Below, one piece after another: positions 52,432-61,324 of a DNA stretch of 64,000 nucleotides. The translations under genes and the position numbers were made by a program. The stretch spans positions 124,001 to 188,000 of the forward strand of contig NZ_JBAMHQ010000001.1 in the NCBI RefSeq assembly GCF_037081775.1, read 5' to 3'. Source of the stretch: Haladaptatus sp. ZSTT2 (lineage in GTDB: Archaea > Halobacteriota > Halobacteria > Halobacteriales > Halococcaceae). Each line of letters opens with the position of its first letter. The stretch's first letter is position 1. The notes beneath the pieces are model-generated. The model was given only the letters and a program-made list of their open reading frames with translations, had not been told where the DNA came from and ran no database searches.

Positions 52432-53202
52432 ATGACGAGCCAGTTCAGCGTTTCCGGCCAAACAGCGCTCATCACGGGCGCTTCGAGCGGTATCGGGAAG
52501 GTAATCGCAGAGCAGTTCGCCGCAGACGGGGCGAACGTCGTCATCTGCTCGCGCGAACGCGACAACGTCCAGCCCGTCGCAGACGGCATCACCGACGCGG
52601 GCGGCGAGGCGCTCGCCGTCGAATGCGACGTGACCGACCGCGAGGCGGTAAACGCCGTCGTCGCGGCGACAGTCGAGACGTTCGGCGGCGTGAACACGCT
52701 CGTGAACAATGCCGGAGCCTCGTTCATGGCCGACTTCGAGGATATCTCCGAAAACGGCTGGAAGACGATTGTGGACATCAATCTTCATGGAACCTACCAC
52801 TGCTCGCAGGCCGCAGGTGCGGTCATGCGCGAGCGCGGCGGCGGGTCGATTGTCAACATCGCAAGCGTCGCTGGCCAGCAAGGATCGCCCTACATGAGCC
52901 ACTACGGCGCATCGAAAGCGGCCGTTATCAACCTCACCAAGTCGCTCTCGTTCGAGTGGGCCGACGACGACGTACGCGTGAACGGCATCGCTCCCGGCTT
53001 CGTCGCCACCCCTGGCGTCGAAAGCCAGATGGGCGTCACCGGCGAGAACATCGACCGAACCGAGGTCAAACGCCGGATTGGCGTGAGCGAAGAAATCGCG
53101 GATATCGCCCAGTTCCTCGCAAGTCCCGCCTCGTCGTACATCGTCGGCGAAACGATTACCGCACAGGGCGTCCCACGGATTCTAGAGAGTCCCGAGTTAT
53201 GA
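52432..53202 (+). CDS. Short-chain dehydrogenase/reductase
   Basis: This 256-residue SDR has TGASSGIGKVIA, NNAGASF, the catalytic Ser in VNIASVAGQ and Tyr-x3-Lys in HYGASK. The C-terminal ASPASSYIVGETITAQG ends the fold. Its stop overlaps the ATG of the LLM gene (ATGA), so the two are coupled and probably act on the same carbonyl or alcohol. A palindromic operator lies upstream. Substrate is unknown. Confidence 0.9.
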   Translation: MTSQFSVSGQTALITGASSGIGKVIAEQFAADGANVVICSRERDNVQPVADGITDAGGEALAVECDVTDREAVNAVVAATVETFGGVNTLVNNAGASFMADFEDISENGWKTIVDINLHGTYHCSQAAGAVMRERGGGSIVNIASVAGQQGSPYMSHYGASKAAVINLTKSLSFEWADDDVRVNGIAPGFVATPGVESQMGVTGENIDRTEVKRRIGVSEEIADIAQFLASPASSYIVGETITAQGVPRILESPEL

Positions 53203-54215
53203 ATGACGTTGCCTACGACGTGTTCCTCCCGGTTGCCGCACAGCCAAGCGTGAAGTCGCTCGTCGCCCAGACACAGCGCGCAGAAGACCTCGGCTACGAG
53301 ATGGCGTGGCTCCCCGAGACGTGGGGCAGAGACGCCGTCACGACGCTCGCCACGATTGCCCACGAGACGGTCGAGATTGGCATCGGGACGAGCATCATGC
53401 CCGTCTACTCACGCTCGCCCGCCTTGATTGGCCAGACCGCAGCCACTCTCCAAGAGGTCTCAGACGGCCGCTTCCGTCTCGGCCTCGGCCCGAGTGGTCC
53501 AATCGTCATCGAAGGCTGGCACGGCCAGTCGTTCGACCGGCCACTTCGCCACACACGCGAGACCATCGACATCGTCAAACTCGTTCTTTCGGGGGAGACA
53601 GTGGACTACGACGGCGATATCTTCAACCTCGGCGGGTTCAGACTGCGCTGTGACCCACCCGAAGTGCCACCGGGCATCGACGCCGCGGGCATGGGGCCGA
53701 AATCCGTTGAACTCGCCGGTCGCTTCGCAGACGGCTGGCACGCCCTGATGCTGACCGAACAGGGCCTCAAAGACCGCCTCGAAGACCTCAGACGCGGCGC
53801 GGAACTCGCGGGTAGAGACCCAGACGACCTCCGCGTCAATGTCGGTCTCGGCTGCTGTGTTCTCGACGACGCAGAACACGCCCGCGACCTTGCCCGCCAG
53901 CACCTCGCGTTCTACATCGGCGGCATGGGCACGTTCTACCGCGACTCACTCGCCCGACAGGGCTGGGAAGACGTGGCCATGACCGTCTCTGAAGAGTGGT
54001 CGAACCGCAACCGTGAGGCCGCACTTGACGCGATTCCGGACGAGTTGCTCGACCAGATGTCTGCTGCGGGCACCAAAGAACAGGCAAAGGAGAGCATCGA
54101 GCGCTTCGCCAATATCGACGGCGTGGATGCGATTAGTGTCTCGTTCCCACGCGGGGCAGAGCAAGAAGAAATCAACGCGACACTCGACGCGCTTGCGCCG
54201 GATTCTACTGCGTAA
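53199..54215 (+). CDS. LLM-class (probably F420-dependent) oxidoreductase
   Basis: This 338-residue luciferase-like protein contains LGYEMAWLPETWGRDAV, IGIGTSIMPVYSRSPALIG, VSDGRFRLGLGPS and GMGPKSVELAGRFADGW. The pattern fits methylene-tetrahydromethanopterin-reductase-like F420 enzymes. The start is ATG 53199, overlapping the SDR stop by 4 nt; the frame stays open much further upstream but only as a shadow of the SDR. Its 3' end overlaps the convergent msrA gene by 11 nt. It is similar to the LLM protein at 47969-48952. Confidence 0.9.
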   Translation: MNDVAYDVFLPVAAQPSVKSLVAQTQRAEDLGYEMAWLPETWGRDAVTTLATIAHETVEIGIGTSIMPVYSRSPALIGQTAATLQEVSDGRFRLGLGPSGPIVIEGWHGQSFDRPLRHTRETIDIVKLVLSGETVDYDGDIFNLGGFRLRCDPPEVPPGIDAAGMGPKSVELAGRFADGWHALMLTEQGLKDRLEDLRRGAELAGRDPDDLRVNVGLGCCVLDDAEHARDLARQHLAFYIGGMGTFYRDSLARQGWEDVAMTVSEEWSNRNREAALDAIPDELLDQMSAAGTKEQAKESIERFANIDGVDAISVSFPRGAEQEEINATLDALAPDSTA

Positions 54216-54747
54216 CGAGTTCGCCGAACTGCTTTCGCACCTTGTCGAGTTTCGGCGGAATCGTCACCGCACAGTAGCCCTGATTCGGGTTTTTCTCGTA
54301 GAAGTCCTGGTGGTACTCCTCTGCGTCGTAGAACGTCCCGAGCGCCGAGAGTTCGGTGACGATTGGGTCGTCGTAGGTTCCTGACGCTTCGAGTTCGTCG
54401 ATGACGGCTTGGGCGCGCTCGTGTTGCTCCTCGTCGTGGTAGAAGATGGCCGAGCGATACTGCGTGCCAACGTCGTTGCCCTGTCGGTTGAGCGTCGTCG
54501 GGTCGTGGACGGTGAAGAACACGCGAAGGAGGTCGATGTAGGTGAGTTCGTCGGTGTCGTAGGTGACCTGAATCGCCTCTGCGTGGCCAGTGTTGCCAGA
54601 GCAAATCTGCTCGTAGGTCGGATTTTCCGTCTCGCCGCCGGTGTACCCGGAGGTCACGTCGGTCACGCCGCGCAGTTCTTTGAACGCCGCTTCAACACAC
54701 CAGAAACAGCCACCAGCGAACGTCGCTGTGGCCAGTGAGTCGGACAT
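54205..54747 (-). CDS. msrA: Peptide-methionine (S)-S-oxide reductase MsrA
   Basis: This 180-residue enzyme repairs oxidised methionine. The catalytic Cys lies in FAGGCFWCVEAAF (near residue 14), with SGYTGGETENPTYEQICSGNTGHAEA and the aromatic QYRSAIFYH segments. A C-terminal Cys (NQGYCAV) may resolve the disulfide. The ATG at 54747 is the family start. It shares a divergent promoter region with the TPP-enzyme gene. An MsrB gene is not nearby. Confidence 0.95.
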   Translation of the reverse strand: MSDSLATATFAGGCFWCVEAAFKELRGVTDVTSGYTGGETENPTYEQICSGNTGHAEAIQVTYDTDELTYIDLLRVFFTVHDPTTLNRQGNDVGTQYRSAIFYHDEEQHERAQAVIDELEASGTYDDPIVTELSALGTFYDAEEYHQDFYEKNPNQGYCAVTIPPKLDKVRKQFGELVTQ

Positions 54748-54830
54748 GGGGGTAGGTAAGTGCTCCTGACGTAAGAACGCAAGGCCTCGGTGAGAGCGCT
54801 TAAGGTCGCGCCGTCGGAACCTGCGTGCAA

Positions 54831-56525
54831 ATGAGTGACACAACTACGGGAGCCGACCTCTTCGTCGAAGCGCTCTCCCAATACGGCGTCACGCACCTGT
54901 TTGGCAACCCCGGCACCACCGAACTCCCCATCATGGACGCGCTCGCGGGCGGTGACCTTGAGTACGTCCTCGGCATCCACGAAGACGTGGCGGTCGGAAT
55001 GGCCGCAGGCTACGCGAGCACGCGACGGTATCATTCTCACCACGACGACTCAGTCAACCCGCTCGGCGTCGTAAACCTCCACGTCACGCCCGGCCTCGCC
55101 CACGGCCTCGGGAACCTCTACGACGCCAAAATGACCGGCGCTCCCCTCCTCGTCACCGCGGGCAATCACGAACGCGACTTCCGCCACGAGGAGCCGATTC
55201 TGACCGGCGACCTCACCACGCTCGCAGACCAGTTCTGTAAGTGGTCTGCGGAAGTCCTGTCAGTGGACGCCCTGCCGACGATGCTCCGGCGCGCGGTTCG
55301 TGTCGCACTCACGCCGCCGACCGGCCCCGTCTTCCTCGCGCTTCCGGCCGACGTGATGATGGCAGAAACCGACAAGGAGCCGGAGCGACTCGGCCCGATT
55401 CCGAACGCGGGCGGCGGCGACCCGGCGCAGGTCGAGCGCGCCGCAGACCTGCTCGTCGAGGCCGACAGCCCGGTGCTCGTCCTTGGCGACCACGTCGCGC
55501 GAGCGGGCGAGCAGGCCGTCGACGCGGCCGTCAAGCTTGCCGAAGCGTCCGGCGCGCGCGTCCACGGCGAGATGCTCGGCTGTGAGGTGAACTACCCCAC
55601 CGACCACGACCAGTGGGTGTCGTTCCTCCCGCCGCGCGAAGACCTCGGGAAGATGCTCATGCAAACCGACACACTCGTCTTCGTGGGCTGTTCGACCAAC
55701 ACGACGCTCATGCACCACGACACGCCGCTCGTGGACGCAGAGACGACGTGCATACACATCAGCCAAGACGCCTGGCAGGTCGGGAAAAATCAGACGGCGG
55801 ATGCAGCCGTCGTCGGCGACCCCGGCCTCGTGATGGACGCCATCGCAGACCACCTCAGTGAAAGCCTCGATGCGGACGTTCGAGACGCTCGCAGAGAGCA
55901 AGTCTCGACGCTCAAGCAGTCGCTCGCAAGCACCATGGAGCAGATGGGCAATGACCCGAAGGCAGAGGGCGAAACCCGCTCTTCGAAAGCAGAACTCGTC
56001 GATACCATCCACGCGGTCGCTCCGGACGCCTACTTCGTAGACGAGGGGGTCACCTCAAAGTACGCCTTCCTCACGCGCGTCCCGCTCGAAGCAGAACAGT
56101 TCATCTCGAACAAAGGTGGCGGCCTTGGCTACGGCCTGCCCGCGTCCGTCGGCGCGGCGATGGCAGAGTCGATGCAGGAGAATCCGCGACAGGTCATCGG
56201 CTTCGTCGGTGACGGGTCGTATCTCTACTACCCGCACTCGATTTACTCGGCGGCGCGCTACGACGTAGACCTGACCGTCGTCGTCTCAGACAACCGCAAC
56301 TACCGCATCCTCAAAGACAACACCGTCAGAATGCTCGGTGGCGACTACGCCGACCACGCGTTCATCGGGATGGATTTCGAACCCGCGGTGGATATTCCGA
56401 AAAACGCAGAGAGCCACGGCGCGCGCGGCCATCTCGTCTCGACGCCCGACGAAATCGAGGAAGTGCTCTCAAAAGCCCTCGACACTGCAGGCACGGACGT
56501 CATCGACGTGCTCGTCCACGATTAG
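54831..56525 (+). CDS. TPP-dependent decarboxylase/lyase-like enzyme
   Basis: This 564-residue thiamine-diphosphate enzyme is of the acetolactate-synthase/benzoylformate-decarboxylase family. The pyrimidine domain has GNPGTTELPIMDAL and the catalytic Glu in GIHEDVAVGMAAGYA. A middle domain follows at about 185-345. The PP domain has the GDG...N cofactor motif (VGDGSYLYYPHS to DNRNYRIL). Possible reactions include decarboxylation of an aryl- or alkyl-glyoxylate, or 2-hydroxyacyl-CoA cleavage. It converges on a GlcD-type 2-hydroxyacid oxidase gene, which could supply its 2-oxoacid. The exact reaction is unknown. Confidence 0.87.
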   Translation: MSDTTTGADLFVEALSQYGVTHLFGNPGTTELPIMDALAGGDLEYVLGIHEDVAVGMAAGYASTRRYHSHHDDSVNPLGVVNLHVTPGLAHGLGNLYDAKMTGAPLLVTAGNHERDFRHEEPILTGDLTTLADQFCKWSAEVLSVDALPTMLRRAVRVALTPPTGPVFLALPADVMMAETDKEPERLGPIPNAGGGDPAQVERAADLLVEADSPVLVLGDHVARAGEQAVDAAVKLAEASGARVHGEMLGCEVNYPTDHDQWVSFLPPREDLGKMLMQTDTLVFVGCSTNTTLMHHDTPLVDAETTCIHISQDAWQVGKNQTADAAVVGDPGLVMDAIADHLSESLDADVRDARREQVSTLKQSLASTMEQMGNDPKAEGETRSSKAELVDTIHAVAPDAYFVDEGVTSKYAFLTRVPLEAEQFISNKGGGLGYGLPASVGAAMAESMQENPRQVIGFVGDGSYLYYPHSIYSAARYDVDLTVVVSDNRNYRILKDNTVRMLGGDYADHAFIGMDFEPAVDIPKNAESHGARGHLVSTPDEIEEVLSKALDTAGTDVIDVLVHD

Positions 56526-56531
56526 TGGCGC

Positions 56532-57950
56532 TTAGTTCCGTTCGAGGCGAACGCGCTTTCCCTCTGCGGTTTCGGGGAATATCTTTCCCGGATTCAGCGT
56601 GTCGGTCGGGTCGAGCGCCCGTTTCACCGCGCGCATCGCTTCGACGGTTCCTGCGCCGTGTTCAAATTCAAGGTACTCGCGTTTCCCCCAGCCGATGCCG
56701 TGTTCGCCCGTCGCGGTGCCACCCATCTCGATGGCTCGTTTGACGACGTCCGAATAGATTCGGTCCCCGAGTTCGACTTCTTGGTCGTCCGATACATCGA
56801 CCATGACTGAGTAGTGGACGTTGCCGTCGCCCGCGTGGCCAAAGCACGGGACGAGCAGGTCGTGTTCGGCCGCGAGCCCTTTTGCGAAGGCGATGATTTC
56901 GGGGTACTTGCTGATGGGAACCGTGATGTCACCCGATTTGTTCGGCGTCAGATTCTCGTCCCACGATTGGAGCGCGAAGGCCATGTCCTTGCGCGCTTCC
57001 CATAGCTTCGCCATCTCAGCCTCGTCTGCGGCCATCTCGAAGCGCGTGACGTCGTGGGATTCAAAGATGGATTTACAGAAGTTGATTTCTCTCTCGATGC
57101 CGTGGTTCGCGTGGAATTCGAGAAACACCATCGGCGCATCGGGGAGGGAAGAGCCGGTGTAGGCGTTCGCAATCATCGCGCTCTCTGCGTCCATGAGTTC
57201 GATGGTCGCTACGTCCACGCCCGAGCGGATGGTGTCCGCGATGGCCGAAGTTGCGTCTTCCAGATTCTCGAAAATCGCCCGCCCGCCGCGAATCTGCTCG
57301 GGGATTCCCGCGAGTCTAAGCGTCGCACGGGTCACGACGGCGAGCGTACCCTCGCTCCCGATGATGAGGTCTTTCAGGTTGTACCCGCTCGACGTTTTAA
57401 CCGCCTTGCTCCCGGCGGTGATGACCGTGCCGTCTGCGAGGACGGCTTCGAGTTCGAGCACCCAGTCTGCAACTTCGCCGTATTTGACCGTCTTCATCCC
57501 GCTTGCATCGTTCGCAATCATCCCACCGATGGTCGAAATCTCCCCCGAGGAGGGGAGCGGCGGGAAAAACAGCCCGTGTTTCGCGGCGGACTCGTCTACT
57601 TTCCCACCGAACACGCCGGGTTCGACATCGATTTGGAAGTCGTCGGGGCGCACGTCGAGCACCGCGTTCATCCGCGTCATGTCCATGCTGATGCCTGCGA
57701 ATGCGGGCGTCGCGTTCCCCTCAAGGCTCGTCCCGGCAGCGTAGGGCGTCACCGGCACGTCGTGGGCGGTCGCGGCTTCGAGCACCGCAGACACGTCCTC
57801 GGTCGATTCGGGGAACACTACGGCGTCTGGGGTTACCTTCTGGTCGTCGCGCGTCCCCCAGTCGCCTGCGTGACTTGCCCGCACCGAATCGCCAACGGAG
57901 ACTTGTGAATCCGGGAGCACAGCGGAGAGAAATGAACAATCGTGTGGCAT
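56532..57950 (-). CDS. GlcD-type FAD-linked 2-hydroxyacid oxidase
   Basis: This 472-residue enzyme has an N-terminal PCMH FAD domain (PYAAGTSLEGNA, GGMIANDASGMKTVKYGEV) and a C-terminal FAD-oxidase domain with PCFGHAGDGNVHYS, GEHGIGWGKREYL and LNPGKIFPE. It resembles D-lactate/glycolate dehydrogenases and D-2-hydroxyglutarate dehydrogenase. Unlike the 981-residue paralogue at 28126 it has no iron-sulfur domain, so its electron acceptor must be a separate protein. The ATG at 57950 is used. It ends 6 nt from the TPP enzyme gene, in convergent orientation. Confidence 0.92.
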   Translation of the reverse strand: MPHDCSFLSAVLPDSQVSVGDSVRASHAGDWGTRDDQKVTPDAVVFPESTEDVSAVLEAATAHDVPVTPYAAGTSLEGNATPAFAGISMDMTRMNAVLDVRPDDFQIDVEPGVFGGKVDESAAKHGLFFPPLPSSGEISTIGGMIANDASGMKTVKYGEVADWVLELEAVLADGTVITAGSKAVKTSSGYNLKDLIIGSEGTLAVVTRATLRLAGIPEQIRGGRAIFENLEDATSAIADTIRSGVDVATIELMDAESAMIANAYTGSSLPDAPMVFLEFHANHGIEREINFCKSIFESHDVTRFEMAADEAEMAKLWEARKDMAFALQSWDENLTPNKSGDITVPISKYPEIIAFAKGLAAEHDLLVPCFGHAGDGNVHYSVMVDVSDDQEVELGDRIYSDVVKRAIEMGGTATGEHGIGWGKREYLEFEHGAGTVEAMRAVKRALDPTDTLNPGKIFPETAEGKRVRLERN

Positions 57951-57983
57951 AGGGGAACATACCACGGTGCGCCACCTTAAGCG

Positions 57984-58673
57984 TTACAGGGGAAGCGCGC
58001 TCGTGTCGATAGCATCGCGCCGTCCGTCGAGGATGGAAAATCGCTCGCTACGGCGCCGTTCGAGCCAGTAAAGCAGTCGTTCTGCCCACGCGAGTTTTTT
58101 TGCTTTCATCGACCCGACGCTCGGGTCGTCGAAATCCCAGCCGAGAAAGGTCAACTCGCGTGCGCCGAAGTGGTCTGCGAGGAACGCCGCACGGTCGCCG
58201 TCGGTGAACCCTCCAAAGTTCTCGACGGGTGGCGTTGGCTCTGCCTGCGTGGTCGGGAGGACGTTTTCTCTCATGAAGGTGGGCACTTCACGGCGAATTG
58301 CGGGGATGTTGTCGCCGTGTGCGTGCACCGCGACAGGGGTGCCCTCGCGGGTGAGGGTGCGAATCGTCTCGGGATTTTTGTCGATGTCCGTAACCATCAG
58401 GGCAACGTCGATGCCAGCCTCACGGAGCGTGTCCGTGGCCGTCGAGGCGGCGAGGACGGCGTCTGCGTCGCCTGCGACGTCGAATTCGGCTTCGAGCGAC
58501 GGGCCAGCCCCGGCGATGGCGACGCGCGCACCGGAGAGAAACGAAAGCCTCGTGTGGTCGAACGGCACAGTGCGCGCTGCGAGCTCGTCGCGCGCGGTCT
58601 CATCTGCTCCTCGCGGGAAGCCAAAGTCTCTGAGGATGGCTGCATAAACGGGAGACCAGGAGCTATAGTCCAT
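57984..58673 (-). CDS. mptE: 6-hydroxymethylpterin diphosphokinase MptE
   Basis: This 228-residue archaeal pyrophosphokinase (DUF115 type) activates 6-hydroxymethylpterin for folate or methanopterin synthesis. Key segments are WSPVYAAILRDFGFP, VAIAGAGPSLE, MVTDIDKNPETI, AVHAHGDNIPA and TFLGWDFDDPSVGSMKAKKLAWAERL. It is complete. The ATG at 58673 is preceded by a GGAG-like site. It lies downstream of folP on the same strand after a structured 122-nt gap, which matches the order of reactions: activated pterin then pteroate synthesis. Confidence 0.92.
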   Translation of the reverse strand: MDYSSWSPVYAAILRDFGFPRGADETARDELAARTVPFDHTRLSFLSGARVAIAGAGPSLEAEFDVAGDADAVLAASTATDTLREAGIDVALMVTDIDKNPETIRTLTREGTPVAVHAHGDNIPAIRREVPTFMRENVLPTTQAEPTPPVENFGGFTDGDRAAFLADHFGARELTFLGWDFDDPSVGSMKAKKLAWAERLLYWLERRRSERFSILDGRRDAIDTSALPL

Positions 58674-58700
58674 TGTGTCTCCACTCGATAAATCGTATTG

Positions 58701-58749
58701 AGCCGGAATGGCGCATACGTGTACCCCTACCCGTAGGGCCCTTCCGGCT
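58701..58749 (-). other. Nested stem-loop between folP and mptE
   Basis: AGCCGGAA (58701-58708) and TTCCGGCT (58742-58749) form an 8-bp outer stem. Inside it CCCTAC-CC-GTAGGG (58725-58738) forms a second hairpin. On the minus strand the structure lies about 47 nt after the folP stop and 28 nt before the mptE start. It could be a folP terminator or an mptE leader. No known riboswitch consensus is recognised. Confidence 0.4.
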
Positions 58750-58795
58750 ACCAATCTCTAGTTCTAAATCCTTCGGCATAAGTTTTCTCTTACCC

Positions 58796-59926
58796 TTATA
58801 ATTCAGATAATTCAACGAATACGGCGGTGAGCCGGTCAAATTCGGGCGGAATGGCCTGTGCTATCTGCTCGAATGCCCCGTGTGTCCCAATCACCAGCGT
58901 CGCCCCCATTTCACCCGTTACGATCGCCCCGGCATTCCCCGCTGCGGTGGTCAATTCTGTGTATTCGATTTCTGACAAATTCCTGAGTTCGACCACTCTC
59001 TTGACCGCTTCGTCGGCGTGGTCGGTATCGCCACCGACGCGCTCTAAGTGGCGTTTCGCGTCCCCTCGTGTGGTCACGTCGAGTTCGCTGACGCCGAGTT
59101 TGTCGTCGCGCACGCGCCGCCGGGAGAACGCTTTGCCAATCAGGGCGGCATCCCGCGTTTCTGCCACGTCGTGGGTGCGGATGACGTGTGCGCCGCGTTC
59201 GACAGCCATCGAGGTGGCGGCGAGACTCACGGGTAGGGCGGCGTCTGTCGAGCGCCCGGCCACGTCGCGCAAGAAGTTTTTCCGGTTGATAGAGACCAGA
59301 ATCGGTTGGCCAAGTCCCCGAAACTCGCGCAGCCGGTGGAAGGTTTCGCGGTCGTCTTCGAGCGTCTTTTCTGCAGACCACCCGCCAAAGGCCGGGTCGA
59401 CGATGGTCTTGTCCGTGAGCCCGTTCATCTTCAGGGCTTCGTAGATGTCGTCTACGTCCTCAACTGCACCCGGTCGCGTCAGATCTGGTGGACTTGCCAT
59501 CTTCGCCACGGCCACGTCGTACTCCTCGCAAACCTCGGGCATCTGTGGGTCGGCGAAGCCACAGATGTCGTTGACCATGTCGAAACCGTTCTGGAGGGCT
59601 TTTTCCGCGACTTCGTGATAGCGCGTCTCGATGGAGAACACCGCATCGCCCGAAACGGAGGCGATGGATTCGATAGCGGTGTCGAGGCGGTCGAGTTCCT
59701 GCTCCGCAGAGAGCACGTCAAAGCGTTTGTTCGCGGATTCGAGGCCGACATCCACGATGTCTGCGCCTTGGTCAATGAGTTCTCGGTCTACGTAGGCGGC
59801 GGCGTCCGCCGGGTCGTCGAACACGCTTGGCTTGTACGGCGACTCTTCGCTCACGTTCAGGACGCCCATGATTCGCGGCGGGTGGTCGTCTCCGATTCCA
59901 AGGCCGGCGGCGTAGACCGTTCGCAT
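58796..59926 (-). CDS. folP: Dihydropteroate synthase with C-terminal extension
   Basis: This 376-residue enzyme is a TIM-barrel dihydropteroate synthase condensing pterin diphosphate with p-aminobenzoate. Motifs are IMGVLNVSEESPY, DIVDVGLESANKRF, MVNDICGFADPQM, PILVSINRKNFLRD (Lys of the active site) and VIRTHDVAETRDA. About 100 residues after the barrel (from about 275) form an extra domain (GAIVTGEMGATLVIGTHGAFEQIA) seen in haloarchaeal members. The metabolic partner mptE follows. The ATG at 59926 is used; codons upstream lack family similarity. Confidence 0.9.
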   Translation of the reverse strand: MRTVYAAGLGIGDDHPPRIMGVLNVSEESPYKPSVFDDPADAAAYVDRELIDQGADIVDVGLESANKRFDVLSAEQELDRLDTAIESIASVSGDAVFSIETRYHEVAEKALQNGFDMVNDICGFADPQMPEVCEEYDVAVAKMASPPDLTRPGAVEDVDDIYEALKMNGLTDKTIVDPAFGGWSAEKTLEDDRETFHRLREFRGLGQPILVSINRKNFLRDVAGRSTDAALPVSLAATSMAVERGAHVIRTHDVAETRDAALIGKAFSRRRVRDDKLGVSELDVTTRGDAKRHLERVGGDTDHADEAVKRVVELRNLSEIEYTELTTAAGNAGAIVTGEMGATLVIGTHGAFEQIAQAIPPEFDRLTAVFVELSEL

Positions 59927-60014
59927 GCCCGGAAAAATGGCTGCCGTGGCTAAAAGCACCGCGCCATCGCCGCCAGACACGCTCTTTTTATTCACCTATC
60001 TGCTACCCCCGCGT

Positions 60015-60548
60015 ATGGCTAAGGTCAGCATCGGCGTCCGCGGGTGGCGCTTCGATGAAGACGAAGTGTTCGACGACGAGGGGAACCTCAAACCACTGGT
60101 AGAGATGCCAGAAGATACGCGCAGACAGGTGCTCAGACTCACCGAGATCGTTGGGACGCCGTGCGATGCGTGCTGGTTAACCCACGGCGACGAAAACATC
60201 CAACGCTGCCGGGTCACGCAGGTCGTCTACGGCGAGCCGCTCGGTGAGGTGCTCCTTTGCAACCAACACGAAGCTGACTTCCTCTACTGGTGGCGCGAAG
60301 ACGGCGGTGAGGAACATGCGGGGGCACTCGACATGGACGACCACTTCCACGAATGGTTCTTAGACGGCGGGCGCGCACCGGAGGGCTACGGCCCGGACGA
60401 ACACGTCGATACCGACCCCGAAAGCCTCCCGGAAACGCCGTCGAACGACCAGAAACTCCCGTCACTCGAAGAGGAACTCGGCGTCGAGAGCATCGACGAA
60501 CTCGACATGGACGACCTCGACCTCGGCGCGGACTACCCACAAAAATGA
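60015..60548 (+). CDS. Zinc-binding hypothetical protein coupled to trmJ
   Basis: This 177-residue acidic protein has a probable metal site formed by CDAC (near residue 50), Cys near 66 and CNQHE near 87. Aromatic-rich segments (DFLYWWRED, FHEWFLD) and an Asp/Glu-rich C-terminal tail follow. The ATG at 60015 is preceded by a TTTTTATT box 20-30 nt upstream, suggesting a leaderless message. Its stop overlaps the trmJ start (ATGA), so it may assist RNA modification. No family is recognised. Confidence 0.7.
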   Translation: MAKVSIGVRGWRFDEDEVFDDEGNLKPLVEMPEDTRRQVLRLTEIVGTPCDACWLTHGDENIQRCRVTQVVYGEPLGEVLLCNQHEADFLYWWREDGGEEHAGALDMDDHFHEWFLDGGRAPEGYGPDEHVDTDPESLPETPSNDQKLPSLEEELGVESIDELDMDDLDLGADYPQK

Positions 60549-61282
60549 GCGACATCGTCGTCGCCGTCGTGGACGCGAAAACCCCGGGGAATGTCGGTAC
60601 CATCGCTCGCGGGATGAAAAATTTCGGGCTTTCAGACCTCTATCTCGTCAATCCACCGTATCTCGGCCGTGACAGCGAGGCCTACGGCTTCGCCGGCCAC
60701 GCCCGCGACGACGTGCTCCCGAACGCGACGGAAGTCTCCTTTGACTACCTCATCGAGAACTACCACACCGTCGGGACGACGGCCGTCACGAACGAAGACG
60801 AGACCAAACACATGCGCTGGCCGTTCAAAACGCCGGTCGAACTCAAAGAAAGTCTCGCGAAAGTCGAGACCGACACCGCGCTCCTCTTCGGCCGCGAAGG
60901 CGTCGGCCTCACCAACGAGGAACTCTCGCGCGTGGACGAAATTTGCTCGATTCCCGCGAGTTCCGAGTACCCCGTCCTCAACCTCGGACAGGCTGCGACC
61001 ATCGTTCTCTACGAACTGCGCAACCTCTCGGTCGAACGCTCTCAACTGCCAACGGCCGTCCACGAACGCGCTTGCGAAGACGAAATCGAGGGCTTTTACG
61101 GTCACTTCGACTCGTTTCTCGACTTCATCAACTACCCCGCAGAGAAACGAAAGAAGACCCAGCGCATGATGCGGCGTATCCTCGGCCGTGCCCACCCGAC
61201 CGGCCGCGAAATCTCGACGCTACACGGCATCCTCCGCCACGCAGAACAGCGCGCAGAGCATCCAGAGCGCGCAGACGACTGA
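60545..61282 (+). CDS. trmJ: tRNA 2'-O-methyltransferase TrmJ (SpoU/SPOUT family)
   Basis: This 245-residue SPOUT methyltransferase has N-terminal motif DAKTPGNVGTIARGMKNFG, LFGREGVGLTNEEL and the knot motif IPASSEYPVLNLGQAATIVLYEL. The C-terminal part (about 170-245) is the TrmJ dimer/tRNA-binding tail. In archaea TrmJ methylates the 2'-O of nucleotide 32 in the tRNA anticodon loop. Its start overlaps the stop of the zinc-binding hypothetical gene. Confidence 0.92.
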   Translation: MSDIVVAVVDAKTPGNVGTIARGMKNFGLSDLYLVNPPYLGRDSEAYGFAGHARDDVLPNATEVSFDYLIENYHTVGTTAVTNEDETKHMRWPFKTPVELKESLAKVETDTALLFGREGVGLTNEELSRVDEICSIPASSEYPVLNLGQAATIVLYELRNLSVERSQLPTAVHERACEDEIEGFYGHFDSFLDFINYPAEKRKKTQRMMRRILGRAHPTGREISTLHGILRHAEQRAEHPERADD

Positions 61283-61324
61283 CCGCGTGCGAGCAGTTAT
61301 CCTGATAGACCACTAAAATTTTGT

